Source: Belliella pelovolcani
GTDB taxonomy: Bacteria; Bacteroidota; Bacteroidia; Cytophagales; Cyclobacteriaceae
Direction: 5' to 3'
NCBI RefSeq assembly: GCF_900156785.1
Contig: NZ_FTOP01000010.1
Span: forward strand, 92,035 to 156,034
DNA: 64,000 nucleotides
The position numbers and the translations under genes were made by a program. Below the pieces are notes generated by a model. The model searched no databases, was not told the origin of the DNA, and saw nothing but the letters and a program-made list of their open reading frames with translations. Positions 7,301 to 15,619 of the stretch are shown piece by piece (the stretch's first letter is position 1; each line of letters opens with the position of its first letter).

Positions 7301-7333
7301 CAAATATAGAAAAGAATATCCCATAAATGCAAA
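7301..7333 (-). promoter_or_regulatory. Promoter of the DUF4421 leader
   Basis: The minus strand reads TTTTG, 21 bases, TATATTTG. The predicted start of transcription is near 7294. Confidence 0.65.
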
Positions 7334-7697
7334 ATTAAATTCATGGAATTTTTTGGTTTAATATTAAAATAATATCAATGCAAAAATTAACAAGGTTATT
7401 AAAATACAATTTATCTCATTGGTCTTGACTTAACCTTAATAAATAAAACTTCCAATACACCCTATACATGGTTTCCTAAAACATATATTAAAATTGATTA
7501 TAAACCCAAAATCATTAAATAAGCCCAAAATTCACAAACAATTATATTTGAAGTTTCCATCAGGTCCTAAAAAACTGCTTGATAAAAAATTTACCCACAT
7601 TAAAACACCTACATTAGGTATAAAAAATTAATATTAGAATATTTATATTTATATTCAAATAAAACAAATAATCAAAACGCTTTAGAGTCTATCAAAA
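7334..7697. other. Very AT-rich intergenic region
   Basis: About 360 bases with no ORF of note and no strong hairpin. It separates the DUF4421 leader from the 3' end of the polysaccharide pyruvyl transferase gene. I see no clear terminator for the latter. Confidence 0.5.
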
Positions 7698-8504
7698 TCA
7701 CAAGGGACAACTTGACTTCAACTGCTCTAAATCAATATCGATTTTGTAATCATAAAAATTGCGCTCTATTTCATGGATTTTTGTGTGCTTCTTGATGCAT
7801 ATAGGCCTTCTATCTTTTCTTTTGACAGACATGAAATAATCTAAAAACTTGAAACCTTCCCCGACCACTTGATCCGAAAATTCAATCCAAAGCGAAGGAA
7901 TTTGATAAGCATCCGCCACAATGACCCCATGAAGCGAGCTGGAAATAATCCGGTCACAAGCCAAAATTTCGTCAATGACATGAAGAGGGTTAGATTGTTG
8001 CACATCTATTACAGTCACCTCTTCATCATGATCAAATTTTTCCAGCCAAGGATTGGCCTTATCTACATAGTGTGGAATTATCCCAATTCTATACTTTTTT
8101 TTAACTTTTGGCTGATAGATTTCAGGCATTAGAAGTGCTGGATCACCAAACACATTTGGACATTCAATTCCAGCGGCTTCCAGTTTACTTTTTGTCAATG
8201 GTCCTCTTACCGCACATATCTCCAAGGGCTCTTCCTTGCATTTCACTTTAGCTGAGATAAAACCACTTCCCCAGATGATGGTCTTAGATGTACTCTTTTG
8301 TAGAATTGAACCAATCATAAAGAAATGGTTGGTGAAACGATAAAAAAGGGAAGGGATTCTGATTACTTTTTTGTCAGATAAGTGTGCCACAATATGCGGC
8401 GTGAGGATGTCACCAAAATTATTCTTATGCTTATCGTATGAGACCCAATAGTAACGACTTAAAAAAGATTTTAAAGAATTCTTTATACTTCTATTACCTA
8501 ACAT
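7698..8504 (-). CDS. Polysaccharide pyruvyl transferase family protein
   Basis: A 268-residue protein of the family that transfers a pyruvyl ketal from phosphoenolpyruvate to a sugar in a surface polysaccharide. Family features are the N-terminal NNFGDILTPHIV segment, the central AVRGPLTKSKLEAAGI, FGDPALLMP, and the C-terminal SSSLHGVIVADAYQIP with its conserved Ser-Leu-His-Gly. It lies 10 bases after the glycosyltransferase gene on the same strand, which supports a joint role in modifying a glycan such as lipopolysaccharide. It is somewhat shorter than typical members. The exact sugar is unknown. Confidence 0.85.
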   Translation of the reverse strand: MLGNRSIKNSLKSFLSRYYWVSYDKHKNNFGDILTPHIVAHLSDKKVIRIPSLFYRFTNHFFMIGSILQKSTSKTIIWGSGFISAKVKCKEEPLEICAVRGPLTKSKLEAAGIECPNVFGDPALLMPEIYQPKVKKKYRIGIIPHYVDKANPWLEKFDHDEEVTVIDVQQSNPLHVIDEILACDRIISSSLHGVIVADAYQIPSLWIEFSDQVVGEGFKFLDYFMSVKRKDRRPICIKKHTKIHEIERNFYDYKIDIDLEQLKSSCPL

Positions 8505-8514
8505 TTAATCAAAT

Positions 8515-9507
8515 TTATTGCAAATATAACAATTTCAATTGATTAGCCTCTTTTTGAGCGCTCCATTCATTTACTATTTTATTCCTCCCTGCTTCTGAGG
8601 TACATTTCAATTCCCTAGAAATCAACCCTAGCAAAATCTTCTGAAGCCCGTCGGAATCACCCGGTGGGAATAAATAGCCTGTTTTTTGATCATCGATCAC
8701 ATCATCATGAACACCTACACCCCTCGTAGCAACTACCGTAACTCCACAGGACATGGCCTCCAAACAAACCAATGAAAAACCCTCTGAATATGATGGAACT
8801 ACCACAATCTTTGAAGCCTGATAGTAATTTTTGATTTCTTTGGTTTCGGGATGAAAGTAGACTTGAATTGTCAGCTCTTTTTGTAAAACCTCTGTCTTCA
8901 ATCTCTCCACAAAATTCTGATCATCTACTTTCCCTACCACTACCAATGCCCAGTTGGGGTAATTTCCTAGAATAGGTATCAATGCATCCAAGACGACTTG
9001 GTGTCCTTTGCGCTCTCTTACTCTTCCTGCTACACAAATGATGTTTTGTTGAGAGACATTTTGAATTTTAGCCCTAGGATCTGGCACGAAAAAATCAGTC
9101 TGTACTCCATGTCCTATCACGGATGATGATAATGGCAGCGATTGCTGCATATTAAAAGTGAGAGAAATGACCTGGTCAGCTTTTCTCAGCAATCCAAGAG
9201 TAAGCTTTGAAGGTGGGCTTTCTGCATGCCTTGTGGCCACCAACTTAAAGTCAAAGCCTAGCATCCTTAAAAGCAAAGCTCTTATGATTTCATTATTTCT
9301 ATGCGCATGAATAATTACTTTTCTATTTGCCTTAAGCAATCTAAATACTCTCCCCCAGCCAATTTTCTGGCCTGATAGCAAACTACCAAAAATATATAAT
9401 TCAAAATCCTGCTCTAAATAAGGCAATACATTTTCTATACTGGAAGTCAATCCAGTTTTCCTTTTATGAAAATGAAACTGGATCAAGATCGGTTTATCAG
9501 ATTCCAT
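8515..9507 (-). CDS. Glycosyltransferase family 4 protein
   Basis: A GT-B retaining glycosyltransferase of 330 residues, probably cytoplasmic and acting on a surface glycan. The C-terminal nucleotide-sugar half is clear: GRVRERKGHQ (around 165-180), the acidic helix EGFSLVCLEAMSCGVTVV with the EX7E motif, then a GYLFPPGD loop. The N-terminal acceptor half is compact and contains the IIHAHRNNE segment. It forms a two-gene unit with the pyruvyl transferase. Donor and acceptor sugars cannot be told from sequence. Confidence 0.87.
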   Translation of the reverse strand: MESDKPILIQFHFHKRKTGLTSSIENVLPYLEQDFELYIFGSLLSGQKIGWGRVFRLLKANRKVIIHAHRNNEIIRALLLRMLGFDFKLVATRHAESPPSKLTLGLLRKADQVISLTFNMQQSLPLSSSVIGHGVQTDFFVPDPRAKIQNVSQQNIICVAGRVRERKGHQVVLDALIPILGNYPNWALVVVGKVDDQNFVERLKTEVLQKELTIQVYFHPETKEIKNYYQASKIVVVPSYSEGFSLVCLEAMSCGVTVVATRGVGVHDDVIDDQKTGYLFPPGDSDGLQKILLGLISRELKCTSEAGRNKIVNEWSAQKEANQLKLLYLQ

Positions 9508-9540
9508 AGGTTCAAAAAAATTAAATAACTTGCTTCATAT

Positions 9541-9580
9541 TAAATAAAAAGAAGCACTGCTGTACTTCAACAATGCTTCT
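9541..9580 (-). terminator. Terminator of the aminotransferase gene
   Basis: AGAAGCATTG pairs with CAGTGCTTCT (one mismatch) around a short loop, followed on the minus strand by TTTTTATTTA. It lies directly 3' of the aminotransferase stop. Confidence 0.8.
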
Positions 9581-9595
9581 ATGTTACTTTCATAT

Positions 9596-10798
9596 TTAGG
9601 CTAATTTCGTCAAAGCCTCTTTGATTCGCTTCAAGGCTTCTTTTAATTCTTCCTCAGATGCTGCATAAGATAACCTTACACAATCTGGCGCACCAAATGC
9701 AGCCCCAGTCACCACAGATACATTTGCTTCTTCCAAAAGATAAATACAAAGATCATCGGCATTATTGATCTGATGACTTCCTGACTGCTTACCAAAGAAA
9801 GCTGTCACATCAGGGAAAAAGTAAAATGCTCCTTCTGGGACATGCGTCTTGATCCCCGGGATCTCTTTCAACAGTCCCAATACCAATTCTCTTCTTTGAA
9901 GGTAGGCCTTCTCCATTTCTTTTGATGGAGTCTGATCTCCAGCAATCGCCGCCAAAGCAGCACGCTGAGCGATACCTGTACCACCAGAAGTAAACTGACC
10001 TTGCATTTTTTCACATGCTTTGGCGATAAATAGTGGTGCGCAGATATACCCTACTCTCCAACCTGTCATTGCATATCCTTTAGAGAATCCATTGACTGTA
10101 ATCGTCCTTTCAAACATCCCAGAGATAGAAGCGATACTAAAATGCTTCCCAGTAAAATTGATCAATTCATATATCTCGTCTGCAATTACATAAACATCTT
10201 CTTTACTTTTCACTACCGCTGCAATAGCTTCAAGCTCCTCCTTACTGAATACCGATCCAGTAGGATTGCAAGGAGAGGAATAGATGACCGCCTTGGTTTT
10301 ATCGGTCATGGCTTCTTTAAGCTGCGCCGAAGTAGCTTTGAAATTATTCTCCAAAGTACCCTCAATCAAAACAGGCACACCTCCTGCCAGCTTGATGATC
10401 TCGGCGTAAGACACCCAGTAAGGTGAAAAAATCACCACTTCGTCACCTTCATTCAGCATGCACATGAAGACATTAGCAATGGAGTGTTTAGCTCCAGTTG
10501 AGACTACAATGTTCTCAGATTTCGCCTCAGCAATATGATTTTCTTCTCTGAGCTTTTTAGCAATAGCTTCTCTCAAATCCTGATAACCCGCCACAGGAGG
10601 GTATGCAAAATATTTACCTTCATCAATTGCTGATTTGGCTGCCTCTTGGATATGCTTAGGCGTTTTGAAATCTGGTTCACCCAAACTCAAACTAATTATA
10701 TCTACACCTTGGCCTTTAAGTTCTCTTGCCTTTTTTGCCATTGCCAGCGTAGCTGACTCTTCCATTTGGTTGATTCGGTCGGATAGGATTGAATTCAT
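9596..10798 (-). CDS. aspC: Class I PLP aminotransferase, aspartate aminotransferase type
   Basis: Cytoplasmic pyridoxal-phosphate enzyme that exchanges amino groups between aspartate and 2-oxoglutarate, or related substrates. The 400 residues match the bacterial subgroup Ib length. Landmarks are SLSLGEPDFKTP near residue 40, YSSPCNPTGSVF with the carboxylate-binding Asn, VIADEIYELI with the PLP-pyridine Asp, and NGFSKGYAMTGWRVGY with the Schiff-base Lys. It has its own terminator. Prephenate or other aminotransferase activity cannot be excluded, so the gene symbol is tentative. Confidence 0.88.
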   Translation of the reverse strand: MNSILSDRINQMEESATLAMAKKARELKGQGVDIISLSLGEPDFKTPKHIQEAAKSAIDEGKYFAYPPVAGYQDLREAIAKKLREENHIAEAKSENIVVSTGAKHSIANVFMCMLNEGDEVVIFSPYWVSYAEIIKLAGGVPVLIEGTLENNFKATSAQLKEAMTDKTKAVIYSSPCNPTGSVFSKEELEAIAAVVKSKEDVYVIADEIYELINFTGKHFSIASISGMFERTITVNGFSKGYAMTGWRVGYICAPLFIAKACEKMQGQFTSGGTGIAQRAALAAIAGDQTPSKEMEKAYLQRRELVLGLLKEIPGIKTHVPEGAFYFFPDVTAFFGKQSGSHQINNADDLCIYLLEEANVSVVTGAAFGAPDCVRLSYAASEEELKEALKRIKEALTKLA

Positions 10799-10931
10799 TT
10801 TATGAGGTTGTTTTTTTAAATTTGACCAAAATTAAAGATTCCAATTATTAAATCTAAACTTAACTGAGAATTGATTCCGAATTAGTACTTTTAAGATTCA
10901 ATATTTGGTTTTAATACTCGTTATTGCATAT

Positions 10932-11804
10932 ATGAAATCGTTTTGGCTCTGTTTATTGATGTTTCTCGCACTTCCTACCATGCTGATGGCACAGAGGAAA
11001 AATAAAAAGGAGGCAGAGAAAGTAACCGTTGACCCGGACTCTTCTGGTATTGTGAGTAATAAACTTTTGCCTACTACCTCACCGCTTTTACTTTTTGATG
11101 AACAGAGTAAAAAGGAGAAAAAGAAAAAAGAGAAAAAGAAAGAAAAGAAGAATATCTACTATGGAGAGCGCACTAAAAAAGGACGTATCAGGCAGAACTT
11201 AAGAGAGCAAGTTCAATTTACTTTTTTCAACTATACTACACAGAAGCAGACTGTAGACCCTTATGTGAGGGATATCTATTGGTATGATCAGCGAGATAAA
11301 ATGATCCGATCCAAGGATTTTGACCCCTCCAGAGGTGTCTTACTTCACGGGCCATTTGAAAGAATCATCGGAGAAATCACAGTGGAAAAAGGCATGTACT
11401 ATTTCGGAACCAAGCATGGGACTTGGATGACATTTGACAATAGAAGTGTATTGGTCGACAAAGGTCACTATCAAGCTGGATGGAGAAAAGACTCCCGTAC
11501 TACTTATTATGATGGCAACAATAAAGTCATAGAAAAACTCACCCCAATCGAATACGATTTGAAAGAAGGCAATTTCTATCACTTCTATGAAAATGGCCAA
11601 GTCGCTGTAATAGGAGAATATCAGTATGGAGAAAAAGTGGGCTTATGGACAGAATACTGGGACACTAAAAATGCGCAAGCAATCCGAAAAAGAGAAATTC
11701 AATACCAGGAAAAACCCTTCACCAAAAACTTTAGACCTTACATCAGGGCCGAATGGGACAAAGAAGGTACTCTCATCTACAGAACTAATATCGCATCAAA
11801 TTAA
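10932..11804 (+). CDS. Secreted protein with MORN/YwqK-like repeats
   Basis: An unnamed exported protein. I place the start at ATG 10932 rather than the upstream one at 10905, because it begins a good signal peptide (KSFWLCLLMFLALPTMLMAQ). A highly basic Lys/Glu tract follows (about residues 70-90 of the longer frame). The second half has repeated short beta motifs of the type GxYxxGxKxGxWxxY (for example KHGTWMTFD and GQVAVIGEYQYGEKVGLWTEYW), as in YwqK-type and MORN proteins. Function unknown. The gene is divergent from the aminotransferase and upstream of the marR gene on the same strand. Confidence 0.78.
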   Translation: MKSFWLCLLMFLALPTMLMAQRKNKKEAEKVTVDPDSSGIVSNKLLPTTSPLLLFDEQSKKEKKKKEKKKEKKNIYYGERTKKGRIRQNLREQVQFTFFNYTTQKQTVDPYVRDIYWYDQRDKMIRSKDFDPSRGVLLHGPFERIIGEITVEKGMYYFGTKHGTWMTFDNRSVLVDKGHYQAGWRKDSRTTYYDGNNKVIEKLTPIEYDLKEGNFYHFYENGQVAVIGEYQYGEKVGLWTEYWDTKNAQAIRKREIQYQEKPFTKNFRPYIRAEWDKEGTLIYRTNIASN

Positions 11805-11831
11805 ACAAATCTTATTCCCTACCTTTTTTAT

Positions 11832-11849
11832 AGGGAATTATTGTTCCCT
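11832..11849 (+). terminator. Hairpin between the MORN-like gene and marR
   Basis: AGGGAA, six bases, TTCCCT, then TTATTTTTC. It can end the upstream transcript. It overlaps the -33 element of the marR promoter, and the left arm can instead pair with TTCCCTA at 11814, so an operator role is also possible. Confidence 0.5.
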
Positions 11850-11870
11850 TTATTTTTCTTCATATATTTG
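11841..11870 (+). promoter_or_regulatory. Promoter of marR
   Basis: TTG, 19 bases, TATATTTG, a full match to the Bacteroidota consensus. Transcription should begin only ~10 bases before the ATG at 11888. Confidence 0.78.
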
Positions 11871-11892
11871 TCACACTAATTATTTGTATGAC
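11870..11892 (+). promoter_or_regulatory. Candidate MarR operator (autoregulation)
   Basis: A 23-base imperfect palindrome with half-sites GTCACACTAAT and the complement of TTGTATGAC (9 of 11 positions symmetrical). It spans the predicted transcription start and the marR start codon. The 16-base core TTGTCACACTAATTAT recurs with one change upstream of the ferredoxin reductase gene. Confidence 0.5.
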
Positions 11893-12322
11893 ACAGGAAC
11901 AATTCAGCAAGTACTCATTTCTCCTTGATCGGACCGCCCGCAAAGTCAAGCAATATGCCCAACAAAAATTCAATCTGGGTGACTTTGACATTACGGTTGA
12001 TCAATGGCTGGTATTGAAAAATCTATCAGAAAATGAACTCTTGAGTCAAACTGAATTGGCACAGCTGGTGTTTAAAGACCATCCTACATTGACAAGAATT
12101 ATAGATATCCTCTGTAAAAAAGGTTATGTAGAAAGAGTACCTCACCCTCAAGATAGGAGAAGCTTTCAACTTCACTTGACCAATCAAGGAGTTTCTAAAG
12201 TAAAAGAGCTAAAACCTCAGATTACCCAAATCAGGGAGAAGGCTTGGGAGAACTTGAATGAAAGAGATTTTGAAGAATTCAAACGGATATTGAATACCAT
12301 CTACACTAATCTTGAGGAATGA
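11888..12322 (+). CDS. MarR-family transcriptional regulator
   Basis: A 144-residue winged-helix repressor type protein. The central region shows the MarR fold: SQTELAQLVFKDHPTLTRIIDILCKKGYVER is the recognition helix area and HPQDRRSFQLHLT is the wing with the conserved Asp-Arg-Arg. The DNA-binding domain is flanked by N- and C-terminal dimerisation helices. It is the first gene of a marR, ferredoxin-NADP reductase, ferredoxin group. A palindrome over its own start suggests autorepression. The ligand is unknown. Redox-active or phenolic compounds are typical for the family. Confidence 0.9.
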   Translation: MTQEQFSKYSFLLDRTARKVKQYAQQKFNLGDFDITVDQWLVLKNLSENELLSQTELAQLVFKDHPTLTRIIDILCKKGYVERVPHPQDRRSFQLHLTNQGVSKVKELKPQITQIREKAWENLNERDFEEFKRILNTIYTNLEE

Positions 12323-12345
12323 AAATCTACTCAGCTTAAAAATAG

Positions 12346-12375
12346 TTGTTACACTAATTATATTTATACGAACAA
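12346..12375 (+). promoter_or_regulatory. Second copy of the MarR-site-like sequence, upstream of the ferredoxin reductase
   Basis: TTGTTACACTAATTAT matches the marR site in 15 of 16 bases. The 30-base stretch begins TTGTT and ends AACAA and is an imperfect palindrome (10 of 15 positions). It lies 40 bases upstream of the reductase ATG. Confidence 0.45.
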
Positions 12376-12415
12376 TCTGAATCATCATTGGTTTTACCAA
12401 TAAATCTTACACATC

Positions 12416-13420
12416 ATGATTAATACTGACATTTGCATCATCGGGGCTGGACCAGTCGGATTATTTGCAGTTTTTGAAGCAGGCTTATTGAAAATGCGTT
12501 GCCACTTGATCGATGCATTGCCTCAGGTAGGGGGACAACTATCTGAAATCTACCCACAAAAGCCCATTTATGACATCCCAGGTTATCCTGAAGTCAAAGC
12601 CCAAGAACTTGTGGACAATCTGATGGAGCAAATCAAACCCTTCAACCCTACTTTTACTTTGGGAGAGCGAGTAGACCATTTGGCGAAGCAGGATGATGGT
12701 TCTTTTGTAATCACGACTAGTGACAAAACGCAAGTTCATGCACAAGTAATCGTGATTGCTGGTGGACTAGGATGCTTTGAGCCAAGAAAGCCGGTATTGG
12801 AAAACCTAGAAACCTTTGAAGGCAAAGGAGTAGTTTACATGGTCAAAAACCCTGAGACTTTCAGAGACAAAAAGGTGGTAATCGCTGGTGGTGGAGATTC
12901 TGCTCTTGATTGGACGATCTACTTGGCTGATGTCGCAGAGCGGGTTACACTAGTACATAGAAACGAAACCTTCAGAGGAGCTCCTGATTCTGCGTCCAAA
13001 GTTTTTGATTTGGCTAACAATGGCAAAATCGACTTGATCCTGTCAGCAAACCTAAAAGAGATCAATGGAGATGGAACACTAGAAACAGTCAAGTTGGAAA
13101 ATAAAGCGAAGGAGGAAATCACTATTGATGCAGATTATCTGATTCCATTGTTTGGATTGAGCCCTAAGTTAGGACCAATAGCAGACTGGGGATTGAGCAT
13201 TGACAAAAATGCCATTGAAGTAGATACGACTGATTACTCAACAGGAGTAGACAGAATCTATGCGATCGGAGACATCAATACCTATGAAGGCAAATTGAAG
13301 TTGATCCTTTGCGGATTCCACGAAGCCGCTATCATGATGCACTCTGCATTCAAATATGTATATCCTGACCAAAAATTGAGCTTCAAATACACCACGGTCA
13401 ATGGTGTAAATGCATTTTAA
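12416..13420 (+). CDS. Ferredoxin--NADP(+) reductase, thioredoxin-reductase-like type
   Basis: FAD enzyme that passes electrons between NADPH and ferredoxin. The 334 residues hold an N-terminal FAD-binding GAGPVGLFAVFEAG, a second dinucleotide site GGGDSALDW (around residues 160-170), the HRNETFRGAP NADPH 2'-phosphate region, and the C-terminal FAD motif IYAIGDIN. The CxxC of thioredoxin reductase is absent, which together with the extended C-terminus marks the YumC-type reductases. The 2Fe-2S ferredoxin gene 15 bases downstream is its likely partner. Expression may be controlled by the MarR protein encoded upstream. Confidence 0.9.
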   Translation: MINTDICIIGAGPVGLFAVFEAGLLKMRCHLIDALPQVGGQLSEIYPQKPIYDIPGYPEVKAQELVDNLMEQIKPFNPTFTLGERVDHLAKQDDGSFVITTSDKTQVHAQVIVIAGGLGCFEPRKPVLENLETFEGKGVVYMVKNPETFRDKKVVIAGGGDSALDWTIYLADVAERVTLVHRNETFRGAPDSASKVFDLANNGKIDLILSANLKEINGDGTLETVKLENKAKEEITIDADYLIPLFGLSPKLGPIADWGLSIDKNAIEVDTTDYSTGVDRIYAIGDINTYEGKLKLILCGFHEAAIMMHSAFKYVYPDQKLSFKYTTVNGVNAF

Positions 13421-13435
13421 TTTTACCTTTGCAGC

Positions 13436-13756
13436 ATGGTAACATTCACAGTAGAAGATCACGACGGTAATCGTCAATCAATAGAAGCTCCAGACGACAT
13501 GGGGCTAAGCCTCATGGAAATATTGAAGGCCTCGGAATATCCCGTATTAGCTACTTGCGGTGGCATGGCGCTCTGTGCTACCTGTCATGTGGAAGTGCTA
13601 GAAGGAGAAGATGCATTAGGTGAAGCTACAGATGTAGAACTCGATCAGTTAGAAAATCTACCCGAGTATTTTCCTACAAGCCGACTTGCCTGTCAAGTCA
13701 GGATCAGTCCAGAGCTTGAAGGCGCTGTGATCAAACTCAGAGGAGAAGATAATTAA
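13436..13756 (+). CDS. 2Fe-2S ferredoxin
   Basis: A 106-residue adrenodoxin-type ferredoxin. The cluster ligands are visible as CGGMALCATC (C-x5-C-x2-C) near residues 41-50 and a fourth Cys in SRLACQV near 85. It is a small soluble electron carrier, probably reduced by the product of the adjacent reductase gene. The insertion sequence begins 8 bases after its stop and may have removed or replaced its terminator. Confidence 0.92.
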   Translation: MVTFTVEDHDGNRQSIEAPDDMGLSLMEILKASEYPVLATCGGMALCATCHVEVLEGEDALGEATDVELDQLENLPEYFPTSRLACQVRISPELEGAVIKLRGEDN

Positions 13757-13763
13757 TAAAAAA

Positions 13764-15592
13764 AGAGGCTGTCTCAAAAAGTAAAATTTAAATTCTGACA
13801 GCTGATTTTAAGCAATGGAGGCCGATTTCTTAGATTTCGGCCTTTATTTTTTGACTTTGGGTCAAAAAACTCCTCTTTTCTTCTTTTGAGATTTTGTCTC
13901 CGTTAAAAGTTAGTAAATCGTCTTAAAGGGTGCCAAAGAAGCATTTTTGAGCATTTGCCTCTACTTTCTAGAAGCTTTCTCTAAGTTGTGCGCTATTACT
14001 GCCAATCCAGTCTCTATTTCCACTTTTTCAAGTCCTCTTAAGGCATACCTCTTCAGTCCTTTGTTCTGTTTAAAGTGTCCGAATACAGGTTCCACATCTG
14101 TGGCTCTTTGCTTTCGTTTTTGAATTCCTGTTTCTGAGGTTAGCTTAGCTCTAGCCTTGTTCCTGTATTCTTCTAGCTTTCTGTTTATCTTCAGTATTTT
14201 GTTTCCTGCTCCTTTCTTGCAACTTCCTGCTAATGGACATCCTTGACAGTTTCTTGCCATGTAGTAGGTATATTGTTGTACATAGCCTGTTGATGTTTTT
14301 CGATGAACTTGGTTGATTTGGGTCATCTTCTGCCCAATCGGACAAGTATATGTATCATCTTCTTGGTTGTAATGTAGGTTTTCGAGTAATGTAAATGTTT
14401 TCTTTCTCTTCTTTTTATCTCTCAATTCCTTATGAAAAGTATTGAACTTCACATAGGCGTCTACACCATTCTTTTCTAGATAATCATAATTTTCTTCACT
14501 CCCATATCCTGCATCTGCTGTCACAGTGTCTGGGTGATGTCTGAACATCGACTTATATGCTTCTAGGTGTGGTTTTAAAGTGATGGTGTCTCCTGGGTTT
14601 TGATGAACTGAATAGTTGACTACAAACTGTTTACTTGTACTCAACTGAAGATTATAACCTGGCTTAAGCTGTCCGTTTTTCATGTGATCTTCCTTCATAC
14701 GCATGAAAGTAGAGCCTTCATCTGTTTTAGAAAAGCTATTACGCCCTTGAAGAATCTCTTCCTTTTTTGCATATTCCTGAAGCTTTTCAGGCCAGTTTCT
14801 TTTGGCGTAGTTTAACTTTTGCCTAACCTTCTTGTCAGCTTTTTTTCCCTCCAAAGCTTTATTGATCTTATCTACTGTCTGGATCACTTTCTCTGGACTT
14901 GGATTCTTAAAGTCTTCGGACTGATCTTCAAGCTCTTCAGTTGCTATTTTTTTAGCATAATCCCATAGCTGTTGTAACTGTGAGCTTATCTTCTCTTTAT
15001 TGGTCTTTATTGTATTCCCCCAGACAAATGTATATCTGTTAGCATTTGCTTCAATCTTTGTCCCGTCTGTGTAAATGTCTTTAATGTCTAACAAGCCTTC
15101 ATCATGTAAGAGCAAAACTACTTGAGAAAAAACTTCACGTATCACTCCGTTGAGCTTTGCTGATCTGAAACGATTAATGGTATTGTGATCTGGCCTCTGC
15201 ATGCCTGCTAGCCACATGAAGGGAACACTCTCTTTTATAGATTTTTCAATCTTTCGTGATGAAAAACAATTATCAAGATAACCGTAAATCAAAACCTTCA
15301 TCAACATCTTGGGGTGGTAGCTACTTGCCCCCAAAGTAGAATAGTGATCCAAAATCGACCCCATATTGATCCGATCAATGATGGAGTTAACTGTCCTAGC
15401 CGGATGACTCAACGGCAATAGCTCCTCGAGGGATTGAGGTAGGAGCATCAACTGGTTGTTATCATAGTCTTTAAAGACTATATTCGTGTCTTGTTTTTGC
15501 ACACCTCAAAATAAACATTTTGAGTTAAACAAGAAAGGCTAGCCGAGAAATCGACTAGCCTTAAACTTTAAGAGACTTATGAGACAGCCTCT
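13764..15592. mobile_element. IS1182-family insertion sequence
   Basis: About 1.83 kb bounded by inverted repeats beginning AGAGGCTGTCTCA (left end 13764, right end 15592), each preceded outside by an A/T-run. Inside are one transposase gene, a hairpin over the transposase leader (CTCAAAAT / ATTTTGAG, 15505-15524), a right-end hairpin (AAGGCTAG / CTAGCCTT, 15535-15562) and a left-end GGCCGA / TCGGCC hairpin near 13825, which probably block outside transcription. It sits between two convergent genes. No clear target duplication can be read. Confidence 0.88.
13961..15502 (-). CDS. IS1182-family DDE transposase
   Basis: A 513-residue transposase that looks intact. The N-terminal DUF772-type domain includes HPARTVNSIIDRI, YHPKMLMKVLIYGY and MQRPDHNTINRFR. 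The catalytic acidic residues are likely in IYTDGTKIEANANRY, TADAGYGSEENY and the C-terminal VEPVFGHFKQNKGLKRY. Between them is a Cys cluster CQGCPLAGSC preceded by TCPIGQ, a normal feature of the family. No frameshift is seen, so the element may still be mobile. Confidence 0.93.
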   Translation of the reverse strand: MQKQDTNIVFKDYDNNQLMLLPQSLEELLPLSHPARTVNSIIDRINMGSILDHYSTLGASSYHPKMLMKVLIYGYLDNCFSSRKIEKSIKESVPFMWLAGMQRPDHNTINRFRSAKLNGVIREVFSQVVLLLHDEGLLDIKDIYTDGTKIEANANRYTFVWGNTIKTNKEKISSQLQQLWDYAKKIATEELEDQSEDFKNPSPEKVIQTVDKINKALEGKKADKKVRQKLNYAKRNWPEKLQEYAKKEEILQGRNSFSKTDEGSTFMRMKEDHMKNGQLKPGYNLQLSTSKQFVVNYSVHQNPGDTITLKPHLEAYKSMFRHHPDTVTADAGYGSEENYDYLEKNGVDAYVKFNTFHKELRDKKKRKKTFTLLENLHYNQEDDTYTCPIGQKMTQINQVHRKTSTGYVQQYTYYMARNCQGCPLAGSCKKGAGNKILKINRKLEEYRNKARAKLTSETGIQKRKQRATDVEPVFGHFKQNKGLKRYALRGLEKVEIETGLAVIAHNLEKASRK

Positions 15593-15619
15593 TTTTTATT
15601 ATCACAAATACCATTGTAC

